A stretch of DNA of 64,000 nucleotides from JACNJF01 sp050288105 (lineage in GTDB: Bacteria > Pseudomonadota > Gammaproteobacteria > GCA-001735895). Each line of letters begins with the position of its first letter. Within the stretch, counting starts at the first letter, position 1. Shown here one piece after another: positions 27,357 to 37,458 of the stretch. The stretch lies in assembly GCA_050288105.1 (NCBI GenBank), contig JBNKDE010000008.1:1-64000 (forward strand), read 5' to 3'. The position numbers were made by a program, and so were the translations under genes. The notes below the pieces were generated by a model. That model was not told where the DNA came from and did no database searches. It saw nothing but the letters and a program-made list of their open reading frames with translations.

Positions 27357-28027
27357 AACCACTGCAGCAATTGCAGACAGTCATCCACTATCAGTTTAAA
27401 AAGGATGAACTACTGCAGCAGGCGATGACACATCGCAGCTTTTCTAAAAATCGAAACAACGAAACACTGGAATTTCTCGGTGACAGTATCCTGGGGCTGG
27501 TGATTTCTGAGCACCTCTACCTGCGTCTGGAGGATGCGACTGAAGGCGAGCTGAGCCGCATTCGTGCCAGCCTGGTTAAGGAAGATGCGTTGGCCACGGT
27601 GGCACGTGACATCAACCTGGGTGATTTTCTTCAACTGGGGAGTGGAGAACTCAAAAGCGGCGGTTTTAGACGCGCATCCATTCTGTCAGATGCGATGGAA
27701 GCCCTGTTTGGCGCGATCTATCTGGATGGAGGGTTCGAACAGTGCCGAAAAACGATACTTTTCCTCTACGATGATTACCTGGTTACGTTGCCTTCGCCAG
27801 GAGATTTGAAAGACCCGAAAACTACCCTGCAGGAATATCTGCAAAGCCATAAGCACGATCTGCCCGAATATGAAGTGATCAAAACCGAGGGCAAGTCGCA
27901 TGATCAAACCTTCACTGTGGAATGTCGCATCGATGCGATGAGCATCAGTACCAAAGGCAAGGGAAGCAGTCGTAAGAAAGCAGAACAGATGGCCGCATCC
28001 AGGGCACTGGGCCAGGCCAGAAAATGA
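27353..28027 (+). CDS. rnc: Ribonuclease III
   Basis: This 224-residue enzyme cuts double-stranded RNA in rRNA and mRNA processing. The catalytic signature NETLEFLGDS is at about residues 36-45, the second acidic site is near DAMEALFGA, and a dsRNA-binding domain starts near residue 150. Translation starts with GTG overlapping the previous stop (GTGA). The end overlaps era as ATGA. Confidence 0.97.
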   Translation: MKPLQQLQTVIHYQFKKDELLQQAMTHRSFSKNRNNETLEFLGDSILGLVISEHLYLRLEDATEGELSRIRASLVKEDALATVARDINLGDFLQLGSGELKSGGFRRASILSDAMEALFGAIYLDGGFEQCRKTILFLYDDYLVTLPSPGDLKDPKTTLQEYLQSHKHDLPEYEVIKTEGKSHDQTFTVECRIDAMSISTKGKGSSRKKAEQMAASRALGQARK

Positions 28028-28917
28028 CCCCTGAAGGTTTTCAATGCGGTTATGTCGCCCTGGTCGGGAAACCAAATACCGGAAAATCAACCTTGATGAA
28101 TGCGCTGGTGGGTGAAAAACTCAGTATTACTGCGCACCGACCTCAAACGACGCGCCATCAAATCCTGGGCATACTGACGACAGACGCTTATCAATGTATT
28201 TTTGTCGACACCCCAGGTATCCATCAGGATCAGAAAAAAGCGATCAATCGCTATATGAACCGGGCGGCAACCAGTATGCTGGGCGACGTCGACCTGATCT
28301 GTGTGTTACTGGAGGCGAGAAGCATCAATGGGGACGATGAGCAGATATTGCAGAGGCTTCAGCAGCATAAAAATGTCATCGTCCTGATCAATAAAATCGA
28401 TCAGATTAAAAAACAGGATCTGTTGCCTTTAATGCAAAAAATATCTCGCTGGTTGCCTGATGTAGATATCATACCGATCTCTGCGCTTGAAAAGCAGAAT
28501 CTGGAGCAATTGATGGTGCAGATTCGTTCTCGTTTGCCAACCGCAATACCGCATTTCCCCGCCGACCAGCTTACCGATAAACCGATGCGCTTTATTGTTG
28601 CGGAAATCGTGCGCGAAAAATTATTCCGTATGCTCACGCAGGAGCTACCCTACGCATTAACGGTGAATGTCGAGCATTATGTTCATGAGTCGGATATGGT
28701 GCGTATTTCAGCTTCCATCTGGGTCGAAAGAAAATCACAGAAAGGCATAGTGATTGGCAATCAGGGGCGCATGCTTAAGAAAATTGGCTCCGAGGCACGT
28801 AAAGATATTGAACGCCTGGTGCAAAGTAAGGTTTATCTGCAGCTTTGGGTTAAGGTCCGCGAAGACTGGTCCGACGATGAACGTTCGCTGGCGGCATTTG
28901 GCTACTCCAATGACTGA
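28024..28917 (+). CDS. era: GTPase Era
   Basis: The 297-residue GTPase helps 16S rRNA maturation and 30S assembly. The G motifs GKPNTGKS, DTPGIH and NKID are present, and a KH RNA-binding domain at the C-terminus shows VIGNQGRMLKKIG. It is translationally coupled to rnc, so the two rRNA-processing proteins are made together. Confidence 0.97.
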   Translation: MTPEGFQCGYVALVGKPNTGKSTLMNALVGEKLSITAHRPQTTRHQILGILTTDAYQCIFVDTPGIHQDQKKAINRYMNRAATSMLGDVDLICVLLEARSINGDDEQILQRLQQHKNVIVLINKIDQIKKQDLLPLMQKISRWLPDVDIIPISALEKQNLEQLMVQIRSRLPTAIPHFPADQLTDKPMRFIVAEIVREKLFRMLTQELPYALTVNVEHYVHESDMVRISASIWVERKSQKGIVIGNQGRMLKKIGSEARKDIERLVQSKVYLQLWVKVREDWSDDERSLAAFGYSND

Positions 28918-28969
28918 GGCCCAGTCTGTATTATACCGGGATCTAGTTTCTTCCCAGCAGGCCTGATAT

Positions 28970-29686
28970 ATGCAAATGCACGTGCATGATCAGGCCGCCT
29001 TTCTCCTGCATCGTCGTGAATATCAGAATACCAGCCTGATCGTAGAAATATTTACCCGGGATCATGGCCGAATGAGTCTGCTGGCGCGGGGTGCGCGCGC
29101 AAGACGCGATGTGTCACACTTCCAGATTGCAAACCGTCTGCAACTGGGCTGGACAGGCCGTTCAGAACTGAAGGTTTTAACCTCGATAGAAAGCCGCTCG
29201 CTAGAGGTGCCTGAGACCTGCATGATCGCCGTATTTTATCTGAATGAACTATTGATGTATCTGTTACCCAAACAGGATGCCTATGCAGATTTATTTGAGC
29301 TTTATCAACTTACTCTGCTACAGATGGATACAGATTCCCTGGAACCCTTACTCAGAAAATTTGAGTATGACATGCTGACGGCGCTGGGATTGATGCCTGA
29401 CCTGGGTATTGACTGTCTAAGCGGCTTTCCCGTTGAAAGTGACGTCTGCTATCACCTGCATCCTGCTGAAGGCCTGATCAAGGTTGATGAACCGGGTGGT
29501 CAGTTTTACCGTGGGCAGCACTTGCAGGCCATGCTGGCGGGTGACTTTAGTTCCGCTGCCACATTACAAACAGCAAAGCGAGTAATGCGCTCGATTATCG
29601 ATTTAAACCTGCAGGGGAGAACGTTACAATCGCGTACATTCTATCAACAGATGATTCAAAGGAATAAGGGCAAAGTATCAAAATGA
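28970..29686 (+). CDS. recO: DNA repair protein RecO
   Basis: The 238-residue protein loads RecA with RecR and RecF at gaps. The N-terminal OB-fold shows AAFLLHRREYQNTSLIVEIF and GARARR, followed by a helical domain. The zinc-binding cysteines found in some RecO proteins are not obvious here. The last codons overlap pdxJ as ATGA. Confidence 0.93.
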   Translation: MQMHVHDQAAFLLHRREYQNTSLIVEIFTRDHGRMSLLARGARARRDVSHFQIANRLQLGWTGRSELKVLTSIESRSLEVPETCMIAVFYLNELLMYLLPKQDAYADLFELYQLTLLQMDTDSLEPLLRKFEYDMLTALGLMPDLGIDCLSGFPVESDVCYHLHPAEGLIKVDEPGGQFYRGQHLQAMLAGDFSSAATLQTAKRVMRSIIDLNLQGRTLQSRTFYQQMIQRNKGKVSK

Positions 29687-30423
29687 ACAGTCAAAATATT
29701 CTGCTAGGTGTCAATATCGACCATGTCGCAACCTTACGTCAAGCGCGGGGGACTCGTTATCCAGACCCGGTGACCGCCGCTTTGATCGCAGAACAGTCGG
29801 GTGCTGATTCGATTACCTTTCATTTGCGCGAAGATCAGCGCCATATACAGAAAAGAGATTGCTACCTGCTAAAGCAAATGGTTCAGAGCAAGCTTAATCT
29901 GGAGATGGCGGTGACGGACGAAATGCTGGATTTTGCTGCTGAGTTACAACCTCAGGATTGCTGTCTGGTACCGGAGAAAAGAGAAGAGCTTACCACCGAA
30001 GGTGGGCTGGATGTGGTTCAGGGGTTTTCGCGTGTTAAAACAGCCTGTGAGCGTCTGGCTCAATGTGGCGTCAGGGTTTCATTGTTCATTGATGCAGATG
30101 AAGCCCAGATCGATGCGGCCATTGCCTGTGGTGCGCCTGTTATTGAACTACATACTGGTCACTACGCCGATGCCAGCGCTGCTGAGCAGCAACGTCTATT
30201 AGATCAGATTAATCATGCTGTTGATTATGCCAGTGATAGAGGCCTGCAGGTGAATGCCGGGCATGGACTACACATACATAATGTTCAGGCCATTGCAGCC
30301 AATACAAAAATTGTTGAGCTGAATATCGGGCATGCAATCATTGCGGATGCGGTATTCAATGGCCTGGCCAGTTCGGTTAGAGAAATGAAACGCCTAATGA
30401 TAGAAGCTCGTTTATTAAAATGA
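29683..30423 (+). CDS. pdxJ: Pyridoxine 5'-phosphate synthase
   Basis: The 246-residue TIM-barrel enzyme makes pyridoxine phosphate from deoxyxylulose phosphate and aminoacetone phosphate. The N-terminal GVNIDHVATLRQARGT, the motif FHLREDQRHI and the phosphate-binding NIGHAI near the C-terminus are diagnostic. It overlaps recO before and acpS after by four bases each. Confidence 0.97.
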   Translation: MNSQNILLGVNIDHVATLRQARGTRYPDPVTAALIAEQSGADSITFHLREDQRHIQKRDCYLLKQMVQSKLNLEMAVTDEMLDFAAELQPQDCCLVPEKREELTTEGGLDVVQGFSRVKTACERLAQCGVRVSLFIDADEAQIDAAIACGAPVIELHTGHYADASAAEQQRLLDQINHAVDYASDRGLQVNAGHGLHIHNVQAIAANTKIVELNIGHAIIADAVFNGLASSVREMKRLMIEARLLK

Positions 30424-30800
30424 TTGCAGGACTGGGTGTCGATATTGTTGAAATCGAACGTACTAAAAAGCTGCTAGATCGCTTTGGAGAACGGTTTATC
30501 AATCGCGTGTTAACGGCTAATGAGATCCAGCAGTTTGAGTATCGCAATTGCTCTGCCACCTTTTTGTCCAGTCGATTTGCCGCTAAAGAAGCTGCCAGTA
30601 AAGCCCTGGGTAAGGGCATTGCTGCCGGGGTGAATTTTCACTCATTCGAGGTCAGCAACGATAAGTATGGAAAACCACAGCTGCAGTTACATGGTGCGGC
30701 ACTTGAATTGAGTCAGCAAATGAAAGTTACAAGGACTCTGTTAACCCTATCAGACGAAAAGCACTATGCAGTTGCCATGGTGGTGATGGAGACAGACTGA
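30420..30800 (+). CDS. acpS: Holo-[acyl-carrier-protein] synthase
   Basis: The 126-residue enzyme transfers phosphopantetheine from CoA to acyl carrier protein. GLGVDIVEIER at the start and FAAKEAASKALG in the middle carry the metal-binding Asp and Glu and the catalytic Lys. It is the last gene of the cluster. The convergent kinase gene ends 5 bases away, with no terminator between, so the two transcripts probably overlap. Confidence 0.96.
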   Translation: MIAGLGVDIVEIERTKKLLDRFGERFINRVLTANEIQQFEYRNCSATFLSSRFAAKEAASKALGKGIAAGVNFHSFEVSNDKYGKPQLQLHGAALELSQQMKVTRTLLTLSDEKHYAVAMVVMETD

Positions 30801-30805
30801 CCGGA

Positions 30806-33514
30806 TCATGCTGTGCTTTTGATATTCATTTCAGCAAGTATATGATTAATCTCCTGTAACTCAGTGCGAACGTTCTGTGCAATGTCTGGTATATCATGCA
30901 CGGCAGTGTTTTTTGCGCGTTCGTACTGGTCGAGTAACTGTTTGAGTTTAGGAAGCCCTGCATAACAGGTTACACCATGAAGCTTATGCATAATCTTTTC
31001 AAAATCTGCCATAGAGCTCTGCTCAATCGCAAGCTGGAGATTTTTTCGATAGCTGGGGATTTCCTGTACTAACATGCTGAATATCTGATCTACCAGTTTT
31101 TGATTACTGGCAGATAACTTGTAGGTTAAATCAGTATCTACCGATAATTCTATATTCTGAACAAAGGTTTCTGTTGAGGGCTCATTATCTTCAACTTCGG
31201 CTTTGTCTAGCAGGGCTTTCAGTTTATTTTCTTCAATCGGTTTGCTGAAATAGGCGTCAAAACCTAAATCTAATAAACGTTTCTTTTCAGACTCCAGTAT
31301 GTTGGCAGTGATTGCTGCTATGGGTGCTTTTAAATCTGGTTTCTCCTCACGCATCATCTGCATGAGTTTTACGCCATCGATTTCGGGCATCTGGATATCC
31401 AGCAGAATAAGGTCAAAGTTCTTGACGCGAAATAGTTGCATAGCCTGGGTGGCATTACTCGCTTCAAACGGGTGGTGCCCCCATAATTGAGCAAGCTCAA
31501 CCGCCAGTGCCAGGTTTATCGGATTATCGTCGACGATCAAAACACTATGTGGAGAAACTTCAGGGTCAGTTTGTGGCCTGATCGCGACTTCCAGGCTTTG
31601 CTGTGATCTGGTTAAAAGGCGCTGCAGGTTTTTACAGGTATTGATTACGGAAATGAATTCAAAAGCTTCATCAGCTGGAAGTTTTATCAGGCTTAAATCA
31701 TAGTGCATGAGAATAATTCGTTTCTGATGACGTAAGGAAGCATCAAACAGTTGTTCTGGTTGAATACTCGTATGTCTCAGATCCATCACGATGAAATCGA
31801 TATATGCCAGATTTTGGGCTATCTGAGATTGAATTTTGGGTATATCAACTTGCGCATCAATCAGCATAAATTCGGTATTAAAGCCTGCTCGATTATACAG
31901 CGATTGAATCTCGTTTAAGGTTCTCTGGTCAAAAGCGACAATCAGGCAGGTATCGGTAGGCGCAGGGCTTACATGCTGCTCCTGATCCTCCTCACTACAG
32001 GTTTTGAAGGGTAGCGTCAGGGTAAATAAGGATCCAAAGTTGGTGACGCTATCCAGTATGATATCTCCCCCTAGTAAATGAGCCAGGTTTTTCGAGATTA
32101 CCAGGCCCAGACCTGTTCCAGAAAAACGCCGATTGCTATCGGATTCAATTTGTTTAAAGGCCTGGAATAGCTGCTTTTGATCTTCTTTGGAAATTCCAAT
32201 ACCTGAATCGCGTATCTTGAACTTGATTACGACCTGGTCATCGCTTTCTTCTTCCAGATGCACGACTATTTCTACATAGCCAGCGTCGGTGAATTTAATT
32301 GCGTTACCGATAAGATTGATCAGAATTTGTTTGAGGCGTAATTTATCTCCAATCAAAAACTGTGGTGTATCGCTATAGATTGTCAGGAATAGATCTATTT
32401 TTTTATCCATAGCGGCAGTAAACAGGCTATCACGCGTGGCTTCTACCAGTTCATATAAATCAAAGCGTCCTTCTATGATTTCTACTTTATCCGATTCTAT
32501 TTTGGAAAAATCCAGTACCTCATTCACAATGCTACTCAGATCCGAAGTTGACTGGTTGATGATTTCAGCGTAGCGACGCTGCTGTGAATTTAGGTTTGTC
32601 TGTGTCAGTAAATTCGCAAAGCCCTTGATACCATTGATAGGCGTTCGGATTTCGTGACTGATGTTGGCAAGAAACTGTGATTTTACTTTATTAGCATTCT
32701 GGGCCTCATCTCTGGCCAGGGAGATTTCACGATTTTTATACTCGAGATCGGTAATAGCGTTCATTAAGTCCAGCGTTGCTGTTTTGATTTTCTGGTCAAG
32801 CTGCATACGATTAGCAAGCAGTGATTGCGACATGCTGTTGAAGCCTTTTTGCACATCACCGATTTCATTATTCTCTACGGGTTTGATCACCTCTCCGAGG
32901 TGACCGGTTTCAATTTTCTTCAGATAATCTATCAGGGTAAATACGGGCTGGGTAATACGTCGACTGATGAAAAAAGTGAGCACCACTGCGAGTAACATAG
33001 TTGTGCAGAAGACAATGAGCGCTTCCTTATAGATTGCTATTTTGCTTTCATGCAGCCGCTGTCGTGAGATATACAAATGCACCCAGCCCAGATTTCGAAA
33101 GCTATCCAGAGAGGAGTTAATCTGTGTGCTAAAAACATCAGCGCCTTCAAGGTTCTGGGTTTGAATTGGGTAACGGTAATACAGGTATTGAGAGCTGTCA
33201 GCGGCGGAATATTCTTTAGAACTTACCTGAGCGATTTCATCGCCTTTACTGTCGTACACCGCAGTAAAAACAATATCATTGGTATTCACAGAGCGATTTA
33301 ATAGATATTGAATGTGCTCATAGTTACCGGAAAAAAGATCAAATTCCGATGCTCCAGCGATTTGTTTGGCAATGATCTCGCCTTTGCTCTGTAATATTTT
33401 CCCCGCCTGGGTAATACTGTTGTTAACGTGAATATAGGTGAGTATCACGGCAATCATAAATACCGGGATCATCATGATCATCAGGATCTGTAGTTTGATG
33501 CTGTGACGTCTCAC
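30806..33514 (-). CDS. barA: Hybrid sensor histidine kinase of the BarA/GacS type
   Basis: The 902-residue protein has a membrane segment near 10-30, a sensor region to about 165, a second span near 165-185 and HAMP. The kinase His lies in ISHEIRTPINGI (about 287), followed by an ATPase domain to about 520, a degenerate receiver, a true receiver (SVLIVDDNPIN, phospho-Asp in LLDIQMPEIDG) and an HPt domain with KIMHKLHGVTC. This HAMP-kinase-REC-REC-HPt order, with a poor first receiver, is that of BarA/GacS, which signals through UvrY/GacA to Csr/Rsm small RNAs. The cysM-rlmD neighbourhood is as in Pseudomonas gacS. Translation starts with GTG overlapping the stop of the binding-protein gene, which is unusual for barA. 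Confidence 0.88.
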   Translation of the reverse strand: MRRHSIKLQILMIMMIPVFMIAVILTYIHVNNSITQAGKILQSKGEIIAKQIAGASEFDLFSGNYEHIQYLLNRSVNTNDIVFTAVYDSKGDEIAQVSSKEYSAADSSQYLYYRYPIQTQNLEGADVFSTQINSSLDSFRNLGWVHLYISRQRLHESKIAIYKEALIVFCTTMLLAVVLTFFISRRITQPVFTLIDYLKKIETGHLGEVIKPVENNEIGDVQKGFNSMSQSLLANRMQLDQKIKTATLDLMNAITDLEYKNREISLARDEAQNANKVKSQFLANISHEIRTPINGIKGFANLLTQTNLNSQQRRYAEIINQSTSDLSSIVNEVLDFSKIESDKVEIIEGRFDLYELVEATRDSLFTAAMDKKIDLFLTIYSDTPQFLIGDKLRLKQILINLIGNAIKFTDAGYVEIVVHLEEESDDQVVIKFKIRDSGIGISKEDQKQLFQAFKQIESDSNRRFSGTGLGLVISKNLAHLLGGDIILDSVTNFGSLFTLTLPFKTCSEEDQEQHVSPAPTDTCLIVAFDQRTLNEIQSLYNRAGFNTEFMLIDAQVDIPKIQSQIAQNLAYIDFIVMDLRHTSIQPEQLFDASLRHQKRIILMHYDLSLIKLPADEAFEFISVINTCKNLQRLLTRSQQSLEVAIRPQTDPEVSPHSVLIVDDNPINLALAVELAQLWGHHPFEASNATQAMQLFRVKNFDLILLDIQMPEIDGVKLMQMMREEKPDLKAPIAAITANILESEKKRLLDLGFDAYFSKPIEENKLKALLDKAEVEDNEPSTETFVQNIELSVDTDLTYKLSASNQKLVDQIFSMLVQEIPSYRKNLQLAIEQSSMADFEKIMHKLHGVTCYAGLPKLKQLLDQYERAKNTAVHDIPDIAQNVRTELQEINHILAEMNIKSTA

Positions 33515-34437
33515 TGCGATTCACCTGATTTGAGTTGTTGCATGATCAGTTGATCCGAGGGCAGTGCGATTTGAAGTGAGTAAGCAACCTGCCGGTTAAT
33601 TTTGATCTGGAATCCTTCAGCGTAAAATTCCTGATCCTGTTTTCCTAACGAACCTGATAATAGTTGGTTTAATGTGCCAGCTAACTGTTCACCAATCTGC
33701 GCCGGTGAAATATAGATGGCGGCCAGGGCACCTGATTTTACATGTGCAGGAGAATAGCTCACTACAGGCTTGTTTAGTCTATAGGAAGATAACAGTATTC
33801 CTTTCAGCGTTTGGTGATTGTAAATGGCTGGTTCTGGAAGGCTGAGCAATACATCGTCGATTTGCAGAATATTACGCACTCGGGTTATGGGGTTGTCTTC
33901 GGGATTGAGTATGTATTGATCGACCTTCAGCCCCGTAGTTTTTTCTGCGCGTTGAATAGTCTGCAAACTGAATTTATTATTTTCGGTTTTAAAAATACCT
34001 ACCTTATCAACGGGTAGAAGCAACTGAATAAATCTCAGGTATCTTTCAAAAGGTTGATCCAGCAGCACACTATAGTGCCGACCTTTACGATCATGATGGT
34101 TTAACTGAAATTCAGTAATGTAACTATGTATGAATGGAACATCCTTTTCAATTTCATTGGTTAGCTCTGCTGCTTTGGTACCTAAAGTGATGATGATGTC
34201 AGGATTATAATCTTGATGGTTCTTTTCGTAGGCCCGGGCAGTAACGATATTGAACTTGACCTTGCGTTCAGTTTTGTTAATCAGCTTTTCTATGCTTTGG
34301 TTATAAAATTGATTTTCATGGCTTTTGATAATAAGAATAGATTCATCCGCAGCAGCAACTGAAAATGATAACAGGCAGGTCCAGATAAGCGAAAGCCAGC
34401 TAAATAACTTCCTGAGTTGTTGGGATAGTCCTTGCAT
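33511..34437 (-). CDS. Periplasmic ABC-type substrate-binding-like protein, coupled to the BarA-like kinase
   Basis: The 308-residue protein has a signal peptide (cut near SVAAADE, about residue 31) and resembles the ABC_sub_bind class of binding proteins: DIIITLGTKAAELTNEIEKD in the first lobe and KPVVSYSPAHVKSGALAAIY in the second. No permease or ATPase gene is adjacent. The stop codon overlaps the start of the kinase gene, so the pair is co-translated. A role as ligand-binding partner of the kinase is the natural inference. The TonB-dependent receptor lies 9 bases upstream. Confidence 0.8.
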   Translation of the reverse strand: MQGLSQQLRKLFSWLSLIWTCLLSFSVAAADESILIIKSHENQFYNQSIEKLINKTERKVKFNIVTARAYEKNHQDYNPDIIITLGTKAAELTNEIEKDVPFIHSYITEFQLNHHDRKGRHYSVLLDQPFERYLRFIQLLLPVDKVGIFKTENNKFSLQTIQRAEKTTGLKVDQYILNPEDNPITRVRNILQIDDVLLSLPEPAIYNHQTLKGILLSSYRLNKPVVSYSPAHVKSGALAAIYISPAQIGEQLAGTLNQLLSGSLGKQDQEFYAEGFQIKINRQVAYSLQIALPSDQLIMQQLKSGESQ

Positions 34438-34446
34438 AAATTTTGT

Positions 34447-36477
34447 TTAAAATCTCCCCGATATCCTTAGCAGGTATGATTCACTGTGGGACCTAAACGG
34501 GCTGTAGTCTGTATAGGTTTCGTAAAGATCTCGGCCAATTAATTCCAGATTCAGGTCATGTCGCTGATCAATTGTGTACTGGTACCGTAGATCCAGCTTT
34601 CGGTAAGCATCCATGGTTCTGTTTGAATCGGTCCAGGAAAAACTGTCTACAAAATAAAGCACCCCTGATATCTGTTGACGATCGGCGAGATTATAGTGTC
34701 CGCCAATATAATAGGTGAGCTCGGGATAGGAATCTTTATAATCGTCGAAACTTTCCTTAACCTGTACATAGCTGGAGCCGCCAAATATTCGATAGTCTTT
34801 TTGTTCTGGACTAAAATTTAGCGACAGGTCTATTCCTCGAACAACCGTACTGCCCGCATTTATAAAATCACCAATGATTTGATTAGTACCGGTGACTGGA
34901 TCTGGAGTGAATTCGGTATACTGCTCGTCGATTTGATCAGAGACTTTGTAGTGGAAAAATTTTATGTCCGTTGTCAGTTGCTGGTTGAGATACTCGCTAA
35001 AGATACCTATCTCCGTCGATTTAATCGTCTCCGGGTCAACATTGCCGCTCGCGCGCCAGTCTACTATCGGTAAAGATGCGGATAGCGGCGGGATATAGAC
35101 TTCATATTGGGTGCTCCCAAGCAACTCGTACAGTATTGGATTTCGGTTTGCAGTTGATGTGACCAGTCTTAGCGTATGTTGACCTGCCTTTTTCAATGCC
35201 GAAATACGGTAGGAGGTTTCAGTATCGGTATAGCTTGAGTCCTCCAGCATGACGCCCAGGTCCAGGATGTAGCCATTGTTCGATTTCCATTCGACACTAC
35301 TGAATAAACGCTGGGTATCCACACGGTGGGTTGAGTCGTCATTGAATAAATGTATCGATACCACTTCATCCTGGCGTAAACTCATGCCATAGACCCATTG
35401 GGTGCTAGGGCTCACTTTACGCGTCTGGTATAGCTCGAAATCAAGGCGATCCGATCTGCGGTCGAAATCAACTGTGAAATAAAAGGGCGCGCTTGATCGT
35501 ATGAATGGGGCATAGCTTTCATAACTGGTGCCGATGGTTAGATCGGCGATAAAGTCATTCAGTGGCGCGGTCGGGTATTTATCGTTCACAACCTGGCGCG
35601 TATGCGTGATGGCCGCCACGGTACTGCTGCTGTCCTGAACCATTTCCCATTTTAAATTCTGATAGCTGTTGCTGGTTTCTTCATCTCGAATCGTGTTGGT
35701 TACATCTCCGTCGCCTCTCCCTACCGTGCTCTGGTTCAAACCAGCCTGGATGGTCCAGAACTGGTTATACTCAGACAGGAAATCAGTGCGGATATTGATT
35801 TTTTCCACGCTGCGAGAATCATTGATGTTTTCATAGCCATCATCCTGCTCACGCCCCGCAGTGATACGCCAGTCCAGGTCTCCATAGTTGTTCCCATAGC
35901 GCGCATAAAAATCGTTTACCGAGTTATCCTTTCCAAATCCCTGTGTCATGATGATTTCGCTACCTGCATCCTCGGCGGCATGGCGAGTTATGATATTGAT
36001 GGTGGCCAGGAAGGCATTGGCGCCATAAGTGACCGCGTTCGGGCCTCGGGTAATTTCTACCCGTTCAATGTCTTCTAGCAGTAAAGGCAGGTTGCTCCAG
36101 GGTATGCCGCCAAATGAAGGTATAAATACCGAGCGGCCGTCAATGAGCACCTGCATCTGGCGTTGATAAAGCGAACCTAATCCCTGATAAGAAACCAAAG
36201 GTTGATTTCCGGTGTAGTAGCCGACAATAAATCCGGGCACCATACGAAAGATATCAGCGACCTGACGCGCACCTGAGTCGCGAATCATCTGGCGGTCAAT
36301 GATACTTACCGAAGCGGGTGATTCATCAAGTGGCTTGTGCATTCTGGATACTGTTAATACCACGGGAGCTTCACCAAAAAAGTCGCTGCCTGCGTCGTAG
36401 TCTATGGTGGTTGAATCGCTCCCGTAAGCGGGCAGGATATATAGCCATGCTAGTCCTAAAAAAGCTGGTATTCTCAA
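34447..36477 (-). CDS. TonB-dependent outer-membrane receptor
   Basis: The protein has a plug domain with the family segments SIIDRQMIRDSGARQVADIF, VLIDGRSVF and IERVEITRGPNAVTYGANAF, then a long beta-barrel ending in a terminal Phe (LLRISGRF), as expected for BAM recognition. I place the start at TTG 36477: TAAGGGG lies just upstream and a clean signal peptide follows (LRIPAFLGLAWLYILPAYGS). ATGs at 36543 and 36567 give longer N-termini without a good ribosome site, and the latter overlaps cysM. The ligand is unknown. The gene leads an operon with a binding protein and a hybrid kinase, pointing to import linked to sensing. Confidence 0.88.
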   Translation of the reverse strand: MRIPAFLGLAWLYILPAYGSDSTTIDYDAGSDFFGEAPVVLTVSRMHKPLDESPASVSIIDRQMIRDSGARQVADIFRMVPGFIVGYYTGNQPLVSYQGLGSLYQRQMQVLIDGRSVFIPSFGGIPWSNLPLLLEDIERVEITRGPNAVTYGANAFLATINIITRHAAEDAGSEIIMTQGFGKDNSVNDFYARYGNNYGDLDWRITAGREQDDGYENINDSRSVEKINIRTDFLSEYNQFWTIQAGLNQSTVGRGDGDVTNTIRDEETSNSYQNLKWEMVQDSSSTVAAITHTRQVVNDKYPTAPLNDFIADLTIGTSYESYAPFIRSSAPFYFTVDFDRRSDRLDFELYQTRKVSPSTQWVYGMSLRQDEVVSIHLFNDDSTHRVDTQRLFSSVEWKSNNGYILDLGVMLEDSSYTDTETSYRISALKKAGQHTLRLVTSTANRNPILYELLGSTQYEVYIPPLSASLPIVDWRASGNVDPETIKSTEIGIFSEYLNQQLTTDIKFFHYKVSDQIDEQYTEFTPDPVTGTNQIIGDFINAGSTVVRGIDLSLNFSPEQKDYRIFGGSSYVQVKESFDDYKDSYPELTYYIGGHYNLADRQQISGVLYFVDSFSWTDSNRTMDAYRKLDLRYQYTIDQRHDLNLELIGRDLYETYTDYSPFRSHSESYLLRISGRF

Positions 36478-36565
36478 CTTAAACCCCTTAATCAAAACTG
36501 TATAGCGATAGTTTAAGCCGATTGAATCGAGTAAACTACGCATCAAATTATTATTGTTTAAACCC

Positions 36566-37441
36566 ATGAAACTCGAAGATTATATCGGAAATACCCCATT
36601 GGTAACATTGCAGCGTTTAGGTGCTGAAAATTCAACCAACAAAATCATGCTGAAACTTGAAGGCAATAACCCTGCGGGGTCTGTGAAAGACCGCCCGGCG
36701 CTAAGCATGATCAAGCAGGCCGAGCTGCGCGGTGAAATCAAGCCGGGTGACACCTTGATCGAGGCTACCAGTGGTAATACCGGTATAGCGCTGGCTATGG
36801 CGGCTGCGATCAAGGGCTATCGCATGATCATTATCATGCCTTCTAACATGAGCCTGGAGCGCAGGGCGGTGATGAAAGCCTATGGTGCTGAATTGATACT
36901 GGCGGACGATATGATGGTTGCACGCGATCTCGCACTGGAGATGCAACAGCAGGGTAAGGGCAAGGTGCTGGATCAGTTTGCTAATCAGGATAATCCTCTC
37001 GCGCACTATGAAAATACCGCGCCTGAGATCTGGCAGCAAACCGGGCAGGGTATCACACATTTTGTCAGCTCCATGGGCACTACCGGAACCATTGTGGGCT
37101 GTGCCAGGTACTTTAAGGAAGTCAATCCAGAAATCCAGGTTATAGGTGTTCATCCGGCAGAGGGTGCTGTCATTGCAGGCATCAGACGCTGGCCTGAAGA
37201 GTATCTACCGAAGATATATGACCCCAGTAACATAGATCAGATTCTGGACGTCACGCAGCAGGAAGCGGAGCAAACTACGCGGGACCTGGCTGCCAAGGAA
37301 GGTATCTTCTGCGGCATTTCCTCAGGAGGTGCTGCCGCTGTTGCGCTGCGCCTGTCGCAGACATTAGAGAATGCGACTATTGTCAGTATTGTCTGCGATA
37401 GAGGTGACCGCTATCTCTCAACCGATGTTTTTCCTGCCTGA
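36566..37441 (+). CDS. cysM: Cysteine synthase B
   Basis: The 291-residue PLP enzyme makes cysteine from O-acetylserine and sulphide or thiosulphate. The PLP lysine lies in NPAGSVKDRPAL (about residue 41) and the phosphate-binding loop in EATSGNTGIALA. The CysM-type segment GTTGTIVGCARYFKE and the C-terminal ISSGGAAAVALR are present. ATG 36566 fits other CysM N-termini; an upstream TTG is less likely. The gene is divergent from the TonB receptor. Confidence 0.96.
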   Translation: MKLEDYIGNTPLVTLQRLGAENSTNKIMLKLEGNNPAGSVKDRPALSMIKQAELRGEIKPGDTLIEATSGNTGIALAMAAAIKGYRMIIIMPSNMSLERRAVMKAYGAELILADDMMVARDLALEMQQQGKGKVLDQFANQDNPLAHYENTAPEIWQQTGQGITHFVSSMGTTGTIVGCARYFKEVNPEIQVIGVHPAEGAVIAGIRRWPEEYLPKIYDPSNIDQILDVTQQEAEQTTRDLAAKEGIFCGISSGGAAAVALRLSQTLENATIVSIVCDRGDRYLSTDVFPA

Positions 37442-37458
37442 GCAGGTGATAGCATTTG

